Assembly (NCBI GenBank): GCA_966080355.1
Contig: CBHROW010000055.1
Location: 1 to 19,903 of the forward strand
Source of the DNA: Chryseosolibacter sp966080355
GTDB taxonomy: Bacteria > Bacteroidota > Bacteroidia > Cytophagales > Cyclobacteriaceae
Direction: 5' to 3'
DNA length: 19,903 bases
Shown: positions 1 through 8,107 of the stretch, piece after piece
Position numbering within the stretch: the first letter of the stretch is position 1
How the letters are laid out: each line of letters opens with the position of its first letter
The notes under the pieces: model-generated
What the model was told of the DNA's origin: nothing
Database searches by the model: none
What the model saw: the letters and a program-made list of their open reading frames with translations, nothing else
Program-made: the position numbers and the translations under genes

Positions 1-1
1 G

Positions 2-379
2 GGGTTCTGGGACATGATGAAAACAGCAACATTCGAAGGTATGCCACAGCCCTATAAAGATGCATTCAAAAAGATCAACCCCGATCCAAATGCATTATAT
101 CGTATGTACGAACGCGATGTCACCCGCATGCAAAATTTCAAAGATATCCCCGATGACGCGATCCGGTCTATTCTGGCACCCGCGCTCGTAATTGCGGGTA
201 CCCAGGACGTTGTGACTCCCGAACATGCGGTAGAAATGTTTCGCATGATGAAAAATGCCCAACTTGCTATCTTCCCGGGAGGTCATGGCGACTACATGGG
301 AGAGCTTACAACATTGAAACCGGAAGTTATAAATTATCCTGCAGTTGAAGTTATCGAGACATTTTTAGCTGATAACTAA
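2..379 (+). CDS. alpha/beta hydrolase, C-terminal part (cut by window edge)
   Basis: The reading frame is open from base 2, so the true start lies before the window and the first ATG (base 14) is probably internal. The visible 125 residues read as the C-terminal part of an alpha/beta hydrolase. The stretch LAPALVIAGTQDVVTPEHA is the usual strand-turn carrying the catalytic Asp, and FPGGHGDY near the end supplies the catalytic His. The nucleophile Ser and oxyanion region would be upstream and cannot be seen. The family covers esterases, lipases and C-C hydrolases, and the substrate cannot be told from this part. The gene is convergent with the ARPP-1 gene, with about 40 bases between them. Confidence 0.8.
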   Translation, partial: GFWDMMKTATFEGMPQPYKDAFKKINPDPNALYRMYERDVTRMQNFKDIPDDAIRSILAPALVIAGTQDVVTPEHAVEMFRMMKNAQLAIFPGGHGDYMGELTTLKPEVINYPAVEVIETFLADN

Positions 380-390
380 TTTCAGATAGC

Positions 391-418
391 TGGCAATCCG
401 GTTACCGGAAACTGATTT
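391..418. terminator. possible bidirectional terminator hairpin
   Basis: The gap between the convergent hydrolase and ARPP-1 genes holds a GC-rich hairpin with arms TCCGG (397-401) and CCGGA (405-409) and loop TTA. It is followed on the plus strand by a short T run (414-418). The stem is short and the T run weak, so the call rests largely on its position between convergent genes. Confidence 0.35.
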
Positions 419-1357
419 TCACTCGAAGCTCGAAACGTGGATCTTCTTTTTTCCTTCTTTCAGCATCACACCTTTTTTCACCACTTCCTCTTCCTGTTTG
501 GCCTCATCGGTGATCAAGCCGGTCAAATATTTGTCTACTTTGTCATAACTAACGGTCACGGGTTTTCCATTTGTGATCGCTTCTGTCGCGTATGAGTTGA
601 GTAAGCCTGGAAGGTATTTCACAAAGATCTCGTGGTTGGCAAACATGTCGCATCCCATGATCGAGTTTCCTGTCACAGCAATTACGCCAATCACGTCTAT
701 CTTGTCAGCTAGTCGCGTTTCGAAATGATCCGTATATTTTTTCAGGTCTTTGCCAAATGTTTCCGATCGCTTGAGCTCCGCCAGGGTACCCGTTGAACTA
801 CGTGCGCCATTCTTAGTTGTTGTTTCCTCTACGGTGTTCCACACCACACGCTGATCTTTTGTAACAGTCGCTGCTTTCCTCACTTCCTTTGAAGAAATGG
901 AGAAATACTCTTTGAAGCCCGCGCTGCCATTCCATCGTCCATGTTCTACGCAATAGACGGAAACATCTTTCTTTCCGCTCTTCGGATAGAGCACAAAATC
1001 CTGTGCAATGACCCGATCTTGCTGACCGCCCTGCACTACTTCGCCAGAGAGAACAATGATGGTATCTTTTGAAACATTCTCAACGAACAATGTATTTACA
1101 GTTCCTCCATCCCCCTTCTCGGTAATCGCGATCTTTTTCTGAGCCAGCGCTTCTTTCAACGTAACGTAGTTCCTGAGATTCTTATGCTGATCGAGGAAAC
1201 TTTTATTCGCGATGATCGGAAATAACTGGAGATTTTGATACCGAAGATCATTTTGTGCGATCCGGTCTGGCGAACCCAAAGAGAGATTTTCCGCTTTGTA
1301 CTGGGCGTGAGCAAAAGCAGTGGAAAGAAAAATAAAAACGACAGCAAAGGCTTTCAT
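419..1357 (-). CDS. secreted ARPP-1/DUF6569 domain protein
   Basis: This 312-residue protein starts at the ATG at 1357, which begins a clear signal peptide (MKAFAVVFIFLSTAFAHAQ). The open frame runs back to 1453, but that extension has no signal character. The body matches what I know of the ARPP-1 (DUF6569) family. It has NLQLFPIIANKSF near the N-terminus, a VTLKEALAQKKIAITE segment, and the signature VLSGEVVQGGQQDRVIAQD followed by VYCVEHGRW. The family's biochemical role is not established, and the signal peptide points to periplasm or cell surface. It lies 105 bases downstream of the TPR gene on the same strand, so co-transcription is possible. The C-terminus is Lys-rich. I am fairly sure of the family; function is unknown. 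Confidence 0.8.
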   Translation of the reverse strand: MKAFAVVFIFLSTAFAHAQYKAENLSLGSPDRIAQNDLRYQNLQLFPIIANKSFLDQHKNLRNYVTLKEALAQKKIAITEKGDGGTVNTLFVENVSKDTIIVLSGEVVQGGQQDRVIAQDFVLYPKSGKKDVSVYCVEHGRWNGSAGFKEYFSISSKEVRKAATVTKDQRVVWNTVEETTTKNGARSSTGTLAELKRSETFGKDLKKYTDHFETRLADKIDVIGVIAVTGNSIMGCDMFANHEIFVKYLPGLLNSYATEAITNGKPVTVSYDKVDKYLTGLITDEAKQEEEVVKKGVMLKEGKKKIHVSSFE

Positions 1358-1462
1358 AAAAATTGGGTTTTGATTGTACAATGAAAACGCATGCAAAGAA
1401 AATATGGTCTCTAAACTGAGTAAGCACTGGACGGTACCTGGTGAAACCCGCAATTGAATGCG

Positions 1463-2296
1463 TCAGTGAACTTTAAACCTTTTAAAAACGGGATGTTCGC
1501 TTACCACATTTTGAAAATAGGTCTCATTAAGTGTCTGCGATTTGTCACGTTCGCTCGCAGTCGCAGCCACATTGACGTTCACGTCAAACAAGCGAATGAC
1601 CGCTGAAGTCTCATGCTTATTCCTGGAAATGCGAACGGATGCGAGAGCTTGCATGAGACGAGCCCGGACTTCGTCCTGATTGAAATGCTGTTCAAGGACC
1701 TCGATCATCGCGTTGATCACATTTTGATTAGATGCCAGGCCGTTATAAAACATGTAGGGAACGAGTGTTTCCATTGCTTTTTGCGCGCGACCGGTGTTGG
1801 CATAGACTTTAGCCAGCATGACTGCCTTGTAGTTGTCGTATGCGGCCCATTCATTTCCGCAGAAATGCTGATAGGGATATTTCTTATCGAACATCCCGAT
1901 GAATTTCTCAGCATCATCATAGTTCTTTTGGCGGAGTGCGATCATGGCCAGGTGCCGGCACGAGTGATGCTTGTACAGCGTGTAGGGCTCCATCAGGTCG
2001 TTGGCATCCCGATCGTCATAGGACTCGTTGAGAATTTCCTCGAAGGTCGCTTTTGCCCTTTCAAGATCATCGAGCGCGAGGTAAGAGATCGCCAGATTGA
2101 AATGCGCCCTAGGCTTGATGGGCGACTTTGGAAAATCCGTCATGAACTTGGCAAAACGCTGCGCAGCTTCAGCATACTTTTCTTCTTCGTAAAGAGAACC
2201 TGCGTAGTCAAAAACAACCTGCTCCTCTTTCGATTGATTAAGTGCGATCGTGGAACGCAACAGCAGCATGGCTGCCAGGAAAATGAGATTTTTCAT
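1463..2296 (-). CDS. secreted tetratricopeptide-repeat protein
   Basis: This 277-residue protein begins with a signal peptide (about residues 1-19). It is followed by helical TPR-type repeats around residues 25-100, such as YEEEKYAEAAQRFAKFMTDF and AHFNLAISYLALDDLERAKATF. Further Ala- and Leu-rich helical pairs run to about residue 190. The layout resembles periplasmic TPR adaptors of the YbgF/BamD type, but there is no lipobox Cys and no C-terminal catalytic domain. TPRs bind protein partners, and none can be named here. The start is the ATG that opens the signal peptide; it sits one base after a large inverted repeat (2298-2344) that could control its translation. The gene precedes the ARPP-1 gene in the same direction. 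Confidence 0.75.
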   Translation of the reverse strand: MKNLIFLAAMLLLRSTIALNQSKEEQVVFDYAGSLYEEEKYAEAAQRFAKFMTDFPKSPIKPRAHFNLAISYLALDDLERAKATFEEILNESYDDRDANDLMEPYTLYKHHSCRHLAMIALRQKNYDDAEKFIGMFDKKYPYQHFCGNEWAAYDNYKAVMLAKVYANTGRAQKAMETLVPYMFYNGLASNQNVINAMIEVLEQHFNQDEVRARLMQALASVRISRNKHETSAVIRLFDVNVNVAATASERDKSQTLNETYFQNVVSEHPVFKRFKVH

Positions 2297-2297
2297 A

Positions 2298-2344
2298 GCG
2301 CATACTTTGGTGAAACTCAGATTGTGGTTTCACTGAAGATGCGC
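2298..2344 (-). promoter_or_regulatory. nested inverted repeat next to the TPR gene start
   Basis: Outer arms GCGCAT (2298-2303) and ATGCGC (2339-2344) enclose inner arms GTGAAAC (2310-2316) and GTTTCAC (2327-2333), with a 10-base loop. Internal loops of five to six bases separate the two stems. On the minus strand the hairpin ends one base before the TPR start codon, so in mRNA it would occupy the ribosome-binding region. It could be an RNA control element or a protein operator. Confidence 0.5.
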
Positions 2345-2369
2345 ACAAACACACTATTCCATAAAAAAA

Positions 2370-2403
2370 TTTAAGATTTTAGATTTAAGATTTAAGATTT
2401 AAA
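2370..2403. repeat. degenerate tandem heptanucleotide repeat (TTAAGAT type)
   Basis: Four consecutive seven-base units of the form TTAAGAT, one with a single substitution (TTTAGAT), end in a partial fifth unit. They lie between the peroxiredoxin-like gene and the TPR gene. The same word family (GATTTAA) reappears at 13588-13622, so this is a dispersed intergenic repeat rather than a local accident. Confidence 0.7.
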
Positions 2404-2471
2404 GCTCCTGCCTTCAGGTCGTGCATACTGAAGTCAATGGGGCTGGTCTTCACTTTGAGGAGATTTTGGAG

Positions 2472-2488
2472 CCTTCGTGTCTTTGTGG
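2472..2488. repeat. short intergenic repeat word (CACAAAG type)
   Basis: On the minus strand this reads CCACAAAGACACGAAGG. It is a seven-base-periodic word of the kind often found between genes in Bacteroidota genomes, according to general recollection. It lies just downstream of the stop of the peroxiredoxin-like gene. Only one copy is in this window, so the repeat status rests on outside knowledge. Confidence 0.35.
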
Positions 2489-2492
2489 CAAC

Positions 2493-3065
2493 TCAAAGCA
2501 CAGCATCTTCAACAACTCCGTGTAACGCAAAATTGCGAATGTCATCGACTTTCATTCGGCTGTTGAGTGAGTCGGAATAATGAACACGTTTGATGACAAG
2601 ACCTTTGTCGATCAGAAATTCTGCAGGCATGGTGCTGAAGGATTCACCCGATGCCATCATGTGAACCGGAACTTTAGCCGCGGTGGCTTTAACCGCAGTT
2701 TGGATAAAGGAAGTCAGGTGACTTACGAATGCTTTACCGGCAGATGGCTCCAATCCATATTTTCCATACCATTCCTTTTGCGGATCCGAGATGATCGGAA
2801 TCGGAGAAACGCCCTGATGAAAAGTGCTGCGCAGGATCACCTGCGTCTTTGATTCAAAGAAGAAGATCATTTCAAAATTCCTGGATCTCAGCTCCTGATG
2901 GATCTTTTGCAGCGTATGAACACGAAGATTGCAGAATGGACATCCTGCATGACGGAAAAAACCCAGAAGCAATCGTTTATCGTCATAAGCCCGAAGGTCG
3001 ATGGTACGGCCGTAGACATCATCCAATTTAAAAAGAGGTACTTTAAGATTTTCGTGGAGTTGCAT
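2493..3065 (-). CDS. peroxiredoxin-like AhpC/TSA family protein
   Basis: This 190-residue protein has a thioredoxin fold of the AhpC/TSA (peroxiredoxin-like) type. Around residues 28-50 the stretch LLLGFFRHAGCPFCNLRVH gives a strand followed by a CxxC pair (Cys42 and Cys45) at the helix start. Further on, FEMIFFFESK and PIPIISDPQKEWYGKYGLEPS match the usual second strand and the region before the cis-Pro turn. Peroxiredoxins of this group reduce peroxides or act as thiol oxidoreductases. There is no signal peptide, so it is probably cytoplasmic. It follows the EEP gene by 61 bases. The start codon lies inside a 12-bp perfect inverted repeat, which is unusual. Confidence 0.75.
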   Translation of the reverse strand: MQLHENLKVPLFKLDDVYGRTIDLRAYDDKRLLLGFFRHAGCPFCNLRVHTLQKIHQELRSRNFEMIFFFESKTQVILRSTFHQGVSPIPIISDPQKEWYGKYGLEPSAGKAFVSHLTSFIQTAVKATAAKVPVHMMASGESFSTMPAEFLIDKGLVIKRVHYSDSLNSRMKVDDIRNFALHGVVEDAVL

Positions 3066-3093
3066 CGTATACTTTGGGTGATATACGATGCAA
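3060..3093 (-). promoter_or_regulatory. 12-bp perfect inverted repeat containing a start codon
   Basis: The arms TTGCATCGTATA and TATACGATGCAA are perfect complements separated by ten bases (3072-3081). The second arm on the minus strand contains the ATG of the peroxiredoxin-like gene (3065-3063). In mRNA this would form a 12-bp stem with the start codon paired. It is either a translational control hairpin or a dyad operator overlapping the translation start. Confidence 0.6.
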
Positions 3094-3126
3094 TCACACG
3101 AATTGGATCTTGGAGGTAAACTATTT

Positions 3127-6100
3127 CTATATTTTTAAGACGCGGATCACGATCACTTCCTCTTCCGCAATGACCTGAAGCGTATAGAGGCCACGTTTTT
3201 CATGAGCCATGGTTCTTGCGATTTTTTGATTGAGCGCATCGATCGTTCCGGCTGCTGACAAAACGGTGTGACCATTGCCATCGCGGATATCGATCTGAAG
3301 CTCTTCATCGGCATCCACATCATCGCAAGAAATCCGGATCACATCGCGTGTCGGATTCGGGAATACTGCAAAATGTAGCTCGCGCTTGTGATTGATGATC
3401 GTGAGGTCTGTTACGTTTTCATCGCCTTGCTGAAGTCCTCCGCTGGTTGAGCGTAACGCGAAAGAGACTATTTCAGGCTTTTCGGTTCTTCGATCGGAAA
3501 TGGCGTTGAACTCGAAATAAGCTGAAGACGTCCCTGCGGGGATGCTTAGTTGCAGCAAACCATTCGAAGAGGCCGGATCCGTTGTGTAGTCGATGCCATA
3601 ATCGGCCTTGCGGCTTTCCGACAAACGCAGCGTTACCATTTGATCTTCCACCGGAGGTGTTGAAAGATTCAGTTGAATGGACCGGCTTTGCCCTTCGGTG
3701 ACTTCCGATGAGGCCTCTGCAAAACTGATCGATGGAATGTCGTTATCAACAATAACAAAATACGAACTGGTATTTCCCAGTGTAACACCTTGCGCTGGTT
3801 GCAATGTGAATGTCAGCGATTCATCGAACTCATCCAGTGTATCATCAGTAATGTGCAGGATGAATTGTGCTGTGCTGTCAGCTTCGTTAAAATGAACGGT
3901 AATTTGATTGCCAATAGTTGCAGGTGAGGTAGTATAGTCGCTAATCTCTGCATCTCCGGCTACACTGATCGTAATATCCAATGATGAAGCTGCAGGTTTG
4001 CTGAGGATTGCTGTTACCGTAAACGCACTGCTGTCGCCTTCTATAATACTTACCATTGCACTGTCCAGGCTCAGCACCGGAGCAACGAAGCGATACCTTG
4101 ACATGACCGGAAGATGGTCCGATGTTGTCGCTGCGTAGTTCTTGATCATGCGGAAAGGCGCAATGATGGTGGCTGATCCTGCCAGGTATTCTTCATCGAG
4201 CTCGGTGGTGATGATCTGATGGTCGATCACATCGTTGAAGCTGACGGTAGACCGGGCGTTTGCGTCACTGAGCGCCTTGGTGATGGGATGATAACTCGCG
4301 TCACCGACAAAATTCGCATAGGAAGATGCATGGCCCGTTACGATAGATTGGTCGAGATCATCGTTGAGATCTCCGAGAACTACAACTTGCTTGTTTGAGA
4401 AATACATATCGAGAGAATCTTTCAACACCTGGGCGTCATAAGTCCTGCGGTTGAGATCGCTTACGGTTGATCCGGACTTCGCGTGAATCACGATCAACGA
4501 AATACTCTCAGTAACACCTTGTACGGTGGCTTTTGCTTCGAGGAGGAATGGAAGTCGTCCGCTGGACCAAAAACTCGAAGGATCTCCGCCAGGATAACCA
4601 GGCAACAGTGACGCATCAAACAAACGTGCACTATCATAAAGTTGAACGAACATCGGTCGCACGGACTTCACCTGCACGGTCGTGGTGTCGAAGATAAAGC
4701 AAACTTTCTGGGGCGGGAATGTTCCGTCAGAGTCAAAATCGTGAGAGAACCGTGGTGAACAAATGAAGTCATAGTTTGGTATCTGTGAAACAGTTTGCGC
4801 GAACAACACCTCATCGGAGACTTCTTCAATGGCAACGATGTCGGCATTGAGCGAATCGAGCACACGCTTTACATTTTCTGCCTGCAGCACTTCATCTGCA
4901 GGGCCGTACTCCTCCGGATAATCTTCGCGTCTTGCTCCGAAGAATTCGAGATTCCAGTTCGCGATATCGAATGTGAGATCTTTGCTGATCGAGTCGGCCG
5001 GAGTTGAAGGTTCAACTGCGCCCGGAACATCGGCTTCGAACCGGGGTAACAATTGCGCGTTGGTCTTGAATCGCCCTACAACACCGGTGATGTCGAAATG
5101 ACCCTGAGGTTTTGCCAGGCCGGGAATGTCGGTATCGCCATCGATACGAAGATCTGCCACAATTGTTCCATCCGTGATCTGCTCGGTACTCTGCGGATAG
5201 AACACGAAACTCTTATTCACCATTTCAATGTTCGGTATCGTTACCAGAAATCCTTCGTTGCTGGCCATCTCGCCAAGTGAAATGATCTTCGGTGCAGGGA
5301 TCCTTGGTGCTGTTTCGATCTTTGTAAAAAAGATACCGGAGCCGCTGATCTGTTTTTGATCGTTGAAGAGCCCGATCGGACCAGTGACGATAACAGAGTC
5401 GCCAATGGCAACGGAGGAAGCCAACGGAAAATCAAAAACCGGTATCCCTCCCGTTGCATCTTGGATGTATGCTGGGTTTGCGTGTTCATAGGCTACGGTT
5501 ATCCGTCCTGCTACTGTGACTTTCGTGCCGACCGATTTTGCACGTGCAACCGAGATCGGGATTATGTTTTCAGCTTGTACAAATCCCGATCCTGTGACAG
5601 ACAACGATTTGGAATAGGATCCGCTGGTGTGACCGATGGTGGTGTTCGCTGGGCCATTGACTTGAGGTGAGAATTTGACATACACTATTCCGCCTGTGGA
5701 AGGCAACGACAATTCGCTTGCAAAGGAAACATTGTCAACGGAAAGGCTATACGCAGAGTCAGATACCGAAATATCGATCTCATCTGTCAGGTTTGCCAGG
5801 ATAATCTCATAAGAACTCGTTGCTGACGCTCCCGCGTTGATCTCACCGAAGTTGACGATGGCAGGAGAAAATGCAATTGAAGGTTCGGAGGCTGTTCCTA
5901 CAGGGGTGAGCGAAAAGTTGTCTATCGACAGACCATCATCCGCACCGCTTACATCGACATCGAGCCAGCGCAGGAAAAACGTCTGACCGTTAGCGATGTT
6001 CAGGGCAAAGATCTCAAACGCGATAGACACTCCGTTATTGTTTCCGACCAACGCTCCAACAGTTCCTGCATTGACGGGGCCGATAAAATCCAGTTCATCG

Positions 6101-6570
6101 ACATTGGACCATGTTCCGGTTGTGAGTGAAGTCGCATCGAAGCTGATCTGAAAATCAAGTCGGTCACTGCCGCGGTTGGCAGTTCCCAATCGCCATTGTT
6201 CACCGCGATATTGAACTTGCAATGATCGGATTGTGGTTCCGGTGTGGTTCATAAACCCTCCGCCTATGATCGGAACGAGCGTGCCCGAGCGAAGTCCGCC
6301 CAGTGCGCGATCAGAAGAACCGCTGGTGCCAAAGCTGTAAGTGTCTCCGGCATTTGAACTTCCGGTGCCTGTCGCGTAGAGACCGTTGTTTGCTGACGAG
6401 GTTCCGCTTTCAGAAATGAACCAGCCTTTTGGCATAACTGACGAAGAACCGGAGTTCGCGAGAGAATCAAAAAGTTGATCGTACTGAACGTTGATGGAAT
6501 TCAAGGAAACGTGCTGCGCGTTAACCGTACATACGGCAAGGCAGCACATGAGTAGGTAAAAGTGTCTCAT
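3127..6570 (-). CDS. secreted EEP-family nuclease/phosphatase with Calx-beta and T9SS domains
   Basis: I start this protein (1147 residues) at 6570, where MRHFYLLMCCLAVCTVNAQ forms a signal peptide; the upstream 20 codons do not. In order it has: an N-terminal beta-rich domain (about 20-240); a choice-of-anchor D-like domain (about 240-345, FGEINAGASATSSYEI); an OB-fold-like segment (about 350-520); an endonuclease/exonuclease/phosphatase domain (about 533-825); two Calx-beta-like domains (about 830-1063, with VIIEGDSS-like and EVTEGQS starts); and a T9SS C-terminal domain (FPNPTRD from about 1067). EEP motifs are intact: NWNLEFFG, IEEV, VIHAKSG, LGDLNDD and SDHLP. It is probably an exported, surface-attached or released nuclease or phosphatase; the substrate is not evident. 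It precedes the peroxiredoxin-like gene by 61 bases. Confidence 0.88.
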   Translation of the reverse strand: MRHFYLLMCCLAVCTVNAQHVSLNSINVQYDQLFDSLANSGSSSVMPKGWFISESGTSSANNGLYATGTGSSNAGDTYSFGTSGSSDRALGGLRSGTLVPIIGGGFMNHTGTTIRSLQVQYRGEQWRLGTANRGSDRLDFQISFDATSLTTGTWSNVDELDFIGPVNAGTVGALVGNNNGVSIAFEIFALNIANGQTFFLRWLDVDVSGADDGLSIDNFSLTPVGTASEPSIAFSPAIVNFGEINAGASATSSYEIILANLTDEIDISVSDSAYSLSVDNVSFASELSLPSTGGIVYVKFSPQVNGPANTTIGHTSGSYSKSLSVTGSGFVQAENIIPISVARAKSVGTKVTVAGRITVAYEHANPAYIQDATGGIPVFDFPLASSVAIGDSVIVTGPIGLFNDQKQISGSGIFFTKIETAPRIPAPKIISLGEMASNEGFLVTIPNIEMVNKSFVFYPQSTEQITDGTIVADLRIDGDTDIPGLAKPQGHFDITGVVGRFKTNAQLLPRFEADVPGAVEPSTPADSISKDLTFDIANWNLEFFGARREDYPEEYGPADEVLQAENVKRVLDSLNADIVAIEEVSDEVLFAQTVSQIPNYDFICSPRFSHDFDSDGTFPPQKVCFIFDTTTVQVKSVRPMFVQLYDSARLFDASLLPGYPGGDPSSFWSSGRLPFLLEAKATVQGVTESISLIVIHAKSGSTVSDLNRRTYDAQVLKDSLDMYFSNKQVVVLGDLNDDLDQSIVTGHASSYANFVGDASYHPITKALSDANARSTVSFNDVIDHQIITTELDEEYLAGSATIIAPFRMIKNYAATTSDHLPVMSRYRFVAPVLSLDSAMVSIIEGDSSAFTVTAILSKPAASSLDITISVAGDAEISDYTTSPATIGNQITVHFNEADSTAQFILHITDDTLDEFDESLTFTLQPAQGVTLGNTSSYFVIVDNDIPSISFAEASSEVTEGQSRSIQLNLSTPPVEDQMVTLRLSESRKADYGIDYTTDPASSNGLLQLSIPAGTSSAYFEFNAISDRRTEKPEIVSFALRSTSGGLQQGDENVTDLTIINHKRELHFAVFPNPTRDVIRISCDDVDADEELQIDIRDGNGHTVLSAAGTIDALNQKIARTMAHEKRGLYTLQVIAEEEVIVIRVLKI

Positions 6571-6854
6571 GTATTGGTTGTTGGTGGCGGTGTAAACTAA
6601 AGAAAGATTTACGACCTGTGCGTTTCCCAAAAGTTACCAATTAATAAAAACTTGATAATCAGGGACGATTTTTTTCTGGGAGCAGAGAAATATCTGATGG
6701 ATGTTGGAACACCGATCCAACGGTAAGGCTACTTGCGATGTTGATTGCAAAAATTGACTACGATCTAAAACAAAGTGTATCCAAGCACGAGTGAGATCTT
6801 GATCGCATATTACGCTTAACTTCTTGGAGACAAATGATGCCAGGCTCGCACACG

Positions 6855-7619
6855 TCAATTCCAAATTTCATTCATCTCCGTTAGCACGATCGGTTTCGCG
6901 TCAGTAACAACGATTGTATGCTCATGCTGCGCCATAAAACCACCTTTGTTCCCAACCATGGTCCAGCCATCTTTCAAAGTCTCGGCATAGGAAGAGGTTG
7001 TCGATATAAATGTTTCGATGGCAACAACCGAATTTTTCTTAAATCTTTTTTGATTAGAGCTGTCGCGGTAGTTCGCGATCTCTGTTGGCTCTTCGTGCAG
7101 GCTTCTGCCAACCCCGTGCCCTGTCAAGTTCCTGACTACTTTGTAACCGTGTTTCTTCGCCTCGGTTTCAATGAGGTACCCGATGTCAGAAATGCGAATT
7201 CCGCCTTTGACGTTATTGATAGCCTTACGCAAAATTTCCTTCGAGGCATCTATAAGTGTCAGATGATTGTTCAAATCTTCACCAATAACGAAAGAGCCTC
7301 CGTTGTCAGACCAAAATCCATTGAGCTCAGCGGAAACGTCAATGTTTACCAGATCCCCTTCTCTCAATATTCTTTTAGCTGATGGAATGCCATGACAAAA
7401 TTCTTTGTTGACGCTGATGCACGTCCATCCGGGAAAACCGTAAGTAAGATGCGGTGCTGACCTAGCGCCAAAGTCTGCGAGAATTTTTGCTCCGTAGTCG
7501 TCAAGATGTTTAGTGCTTATTCCTGGTTGAGCATAGTTTCGCATTTCTCTTAACGTGCAGGCTACAGCTTCACTTGCCTTCTGCATCCCGATCAGTTCCG
7601 CTTCCCTGGTTATTGACAT
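6855..7619 (-). CDS. map: type I methionine aminopeptidase
   Basis: It removes N-terminal Met from nascent proteins in the cytoplasm. The 254-residue product starts at the ATG at 7619 (MSITREAELIGMQKASEA), the usual compact N-terminus; the frame upstream has no family character. All metal and substrate residues are visible in order: His76 (FCHGIP), Asp94 (VNIDVSAE), Asp105 (WSDNGG), His168 (LTGHGVG), His175 (SLHEEP), Glu202 (AIETF) and Glu233 (QHEHT), with spacing matching E. coli MetAP. It overlaps the end of the upstream membrane gene by 50 bases in another frame, so the two are probably translated from one mRNA. It lies outside any ribosomal protein cluster, so it may be a second copy beside a main map gene elsewhere (inference). 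Confidence 0.93.
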   Translation of the reverse strand: MSITREAELIGMQKASEAVACTLREMRNYAQPGISTKHLDDYGAKILADFGARSAPHLTYGFPGWTCISVNKEFCHGIPSAKRILREGDLVNIDVSAELNGFWSDNGGSFVIGEDLNNHLTLIDASKEILRKAINNVKGGIRISDIGYLIETEAKKHGYKVVRNLTGHGVGRSLHEEPTEIANYRDSSNQKRFKKNSVVAIETFISTTSSYAETLKDGWTMVGNKGGFMAQHEHTIVVTDAKPIVLTEMNEIWN

Positions 7620-8016
7620 ATCTGTACGCGTTTGCTTTAAGAGAGTCATTCTTTTTATTGCCGGCCAAACCATTCCTTGTTGTCAGCAACGTGAATATAC
7701 TACCAAAAATTACCAGCCCGGCAAATAACAATGTTAAGATGGAAGCCGCGATCCAAAGTGGACTTTGATCATACAGTTCCCGAACGAAATCGATACCAAC
7801 CAGAAAATTGTTAGGCAAGACCAGCGCAAGGATCAACGAACCCAAACCATGAACTGTGATCAGAATCGATTTTAAACTATCTGCTATCTCCGCTTTCAAA
7901 TATCCTGCGATGTAACCTTTGGTCAGCCTGAAGCCGAGATACCCAAGCGCAAGCACAAGAAGGAAAACTAAACCTCCCCACAGTTTTATTTCATGACTAG
8001 CAAAGACCACCAGCAT
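7570..8016 (-). CDS. small membrane protein overlapping map
   Basis: This 148-residue protein has about three hydrophobic helices: residues 12-30 (WGGLVFLLVLALGYLGF), about 48-70 (ILITVHGLGSLILALVL), and about 87-112 (WIAASILTLLFAGLVIFGSI). A polar, charged tail follows (KKNDSLKANAYRYVNN). I do not recognise the family. Its last 50 bases overlap the start of the methionine aminopeptidase gene in a different frame, so its C-terminal tail is encoded by double-use DNA. A TAnnTTTG box lies about 30 bases upstream, suggesting that this gene leads a two-gene unit with map. There is no signal peptide and there are no catalytic motifs. Confidence 0.7.
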   Translation of the reverse strand: MLVVFASHEIKLWGGLVFLLVLALGYLGFRLTKGYIAGYLKAEIADSLKSILITVHGLGSLILALVLPNNFLVGIDFVRELYDQSPLWIAASILTLLFAGLVIFGSIFTLLTTRNGLAGNKKNDSLKANAYRYVNNQGSGTDRDAEGK

Positions 8017-8044
8017 TGCTTCTGAATTTTAGGTCGCGATAAAG

Positions 8045-8052
8045 CAAAAATA
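8045..8052 (-). promoter_or_regulatory. promoter -7 box for the membrane protein-map unit
   Basis: On the minus strand the sequence is TATTTTTG, an exact match to the Bacteroidota -7 consensus TAnnTTTG, placed 28 bases before the ATG at 8016. I see no convincing TTTG -33 box at 19-21 bases upstream, so the call rests on the -7 box and position. Confidence 0.4.
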
Positions 8053-8107
8053 CGATTCCTGTTCAACGCTTTATAAGACGAGTTTCACCAAAGTGTTCTG
8101 GTTTTAC

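Noticed and set aside
1613..2374. 253-residue plus-strand open frame
   Set aside because: It lies opposite the TPR gene, has no domain sense and looks like an antisense shadow of it.
6634..6864. 76-residue minus-strand open frame between the EEP and map genes
   Set aside because: No signal, domain or helix pattern, and it overlaps the end of map. The 284-base gap shows no other supported feature.
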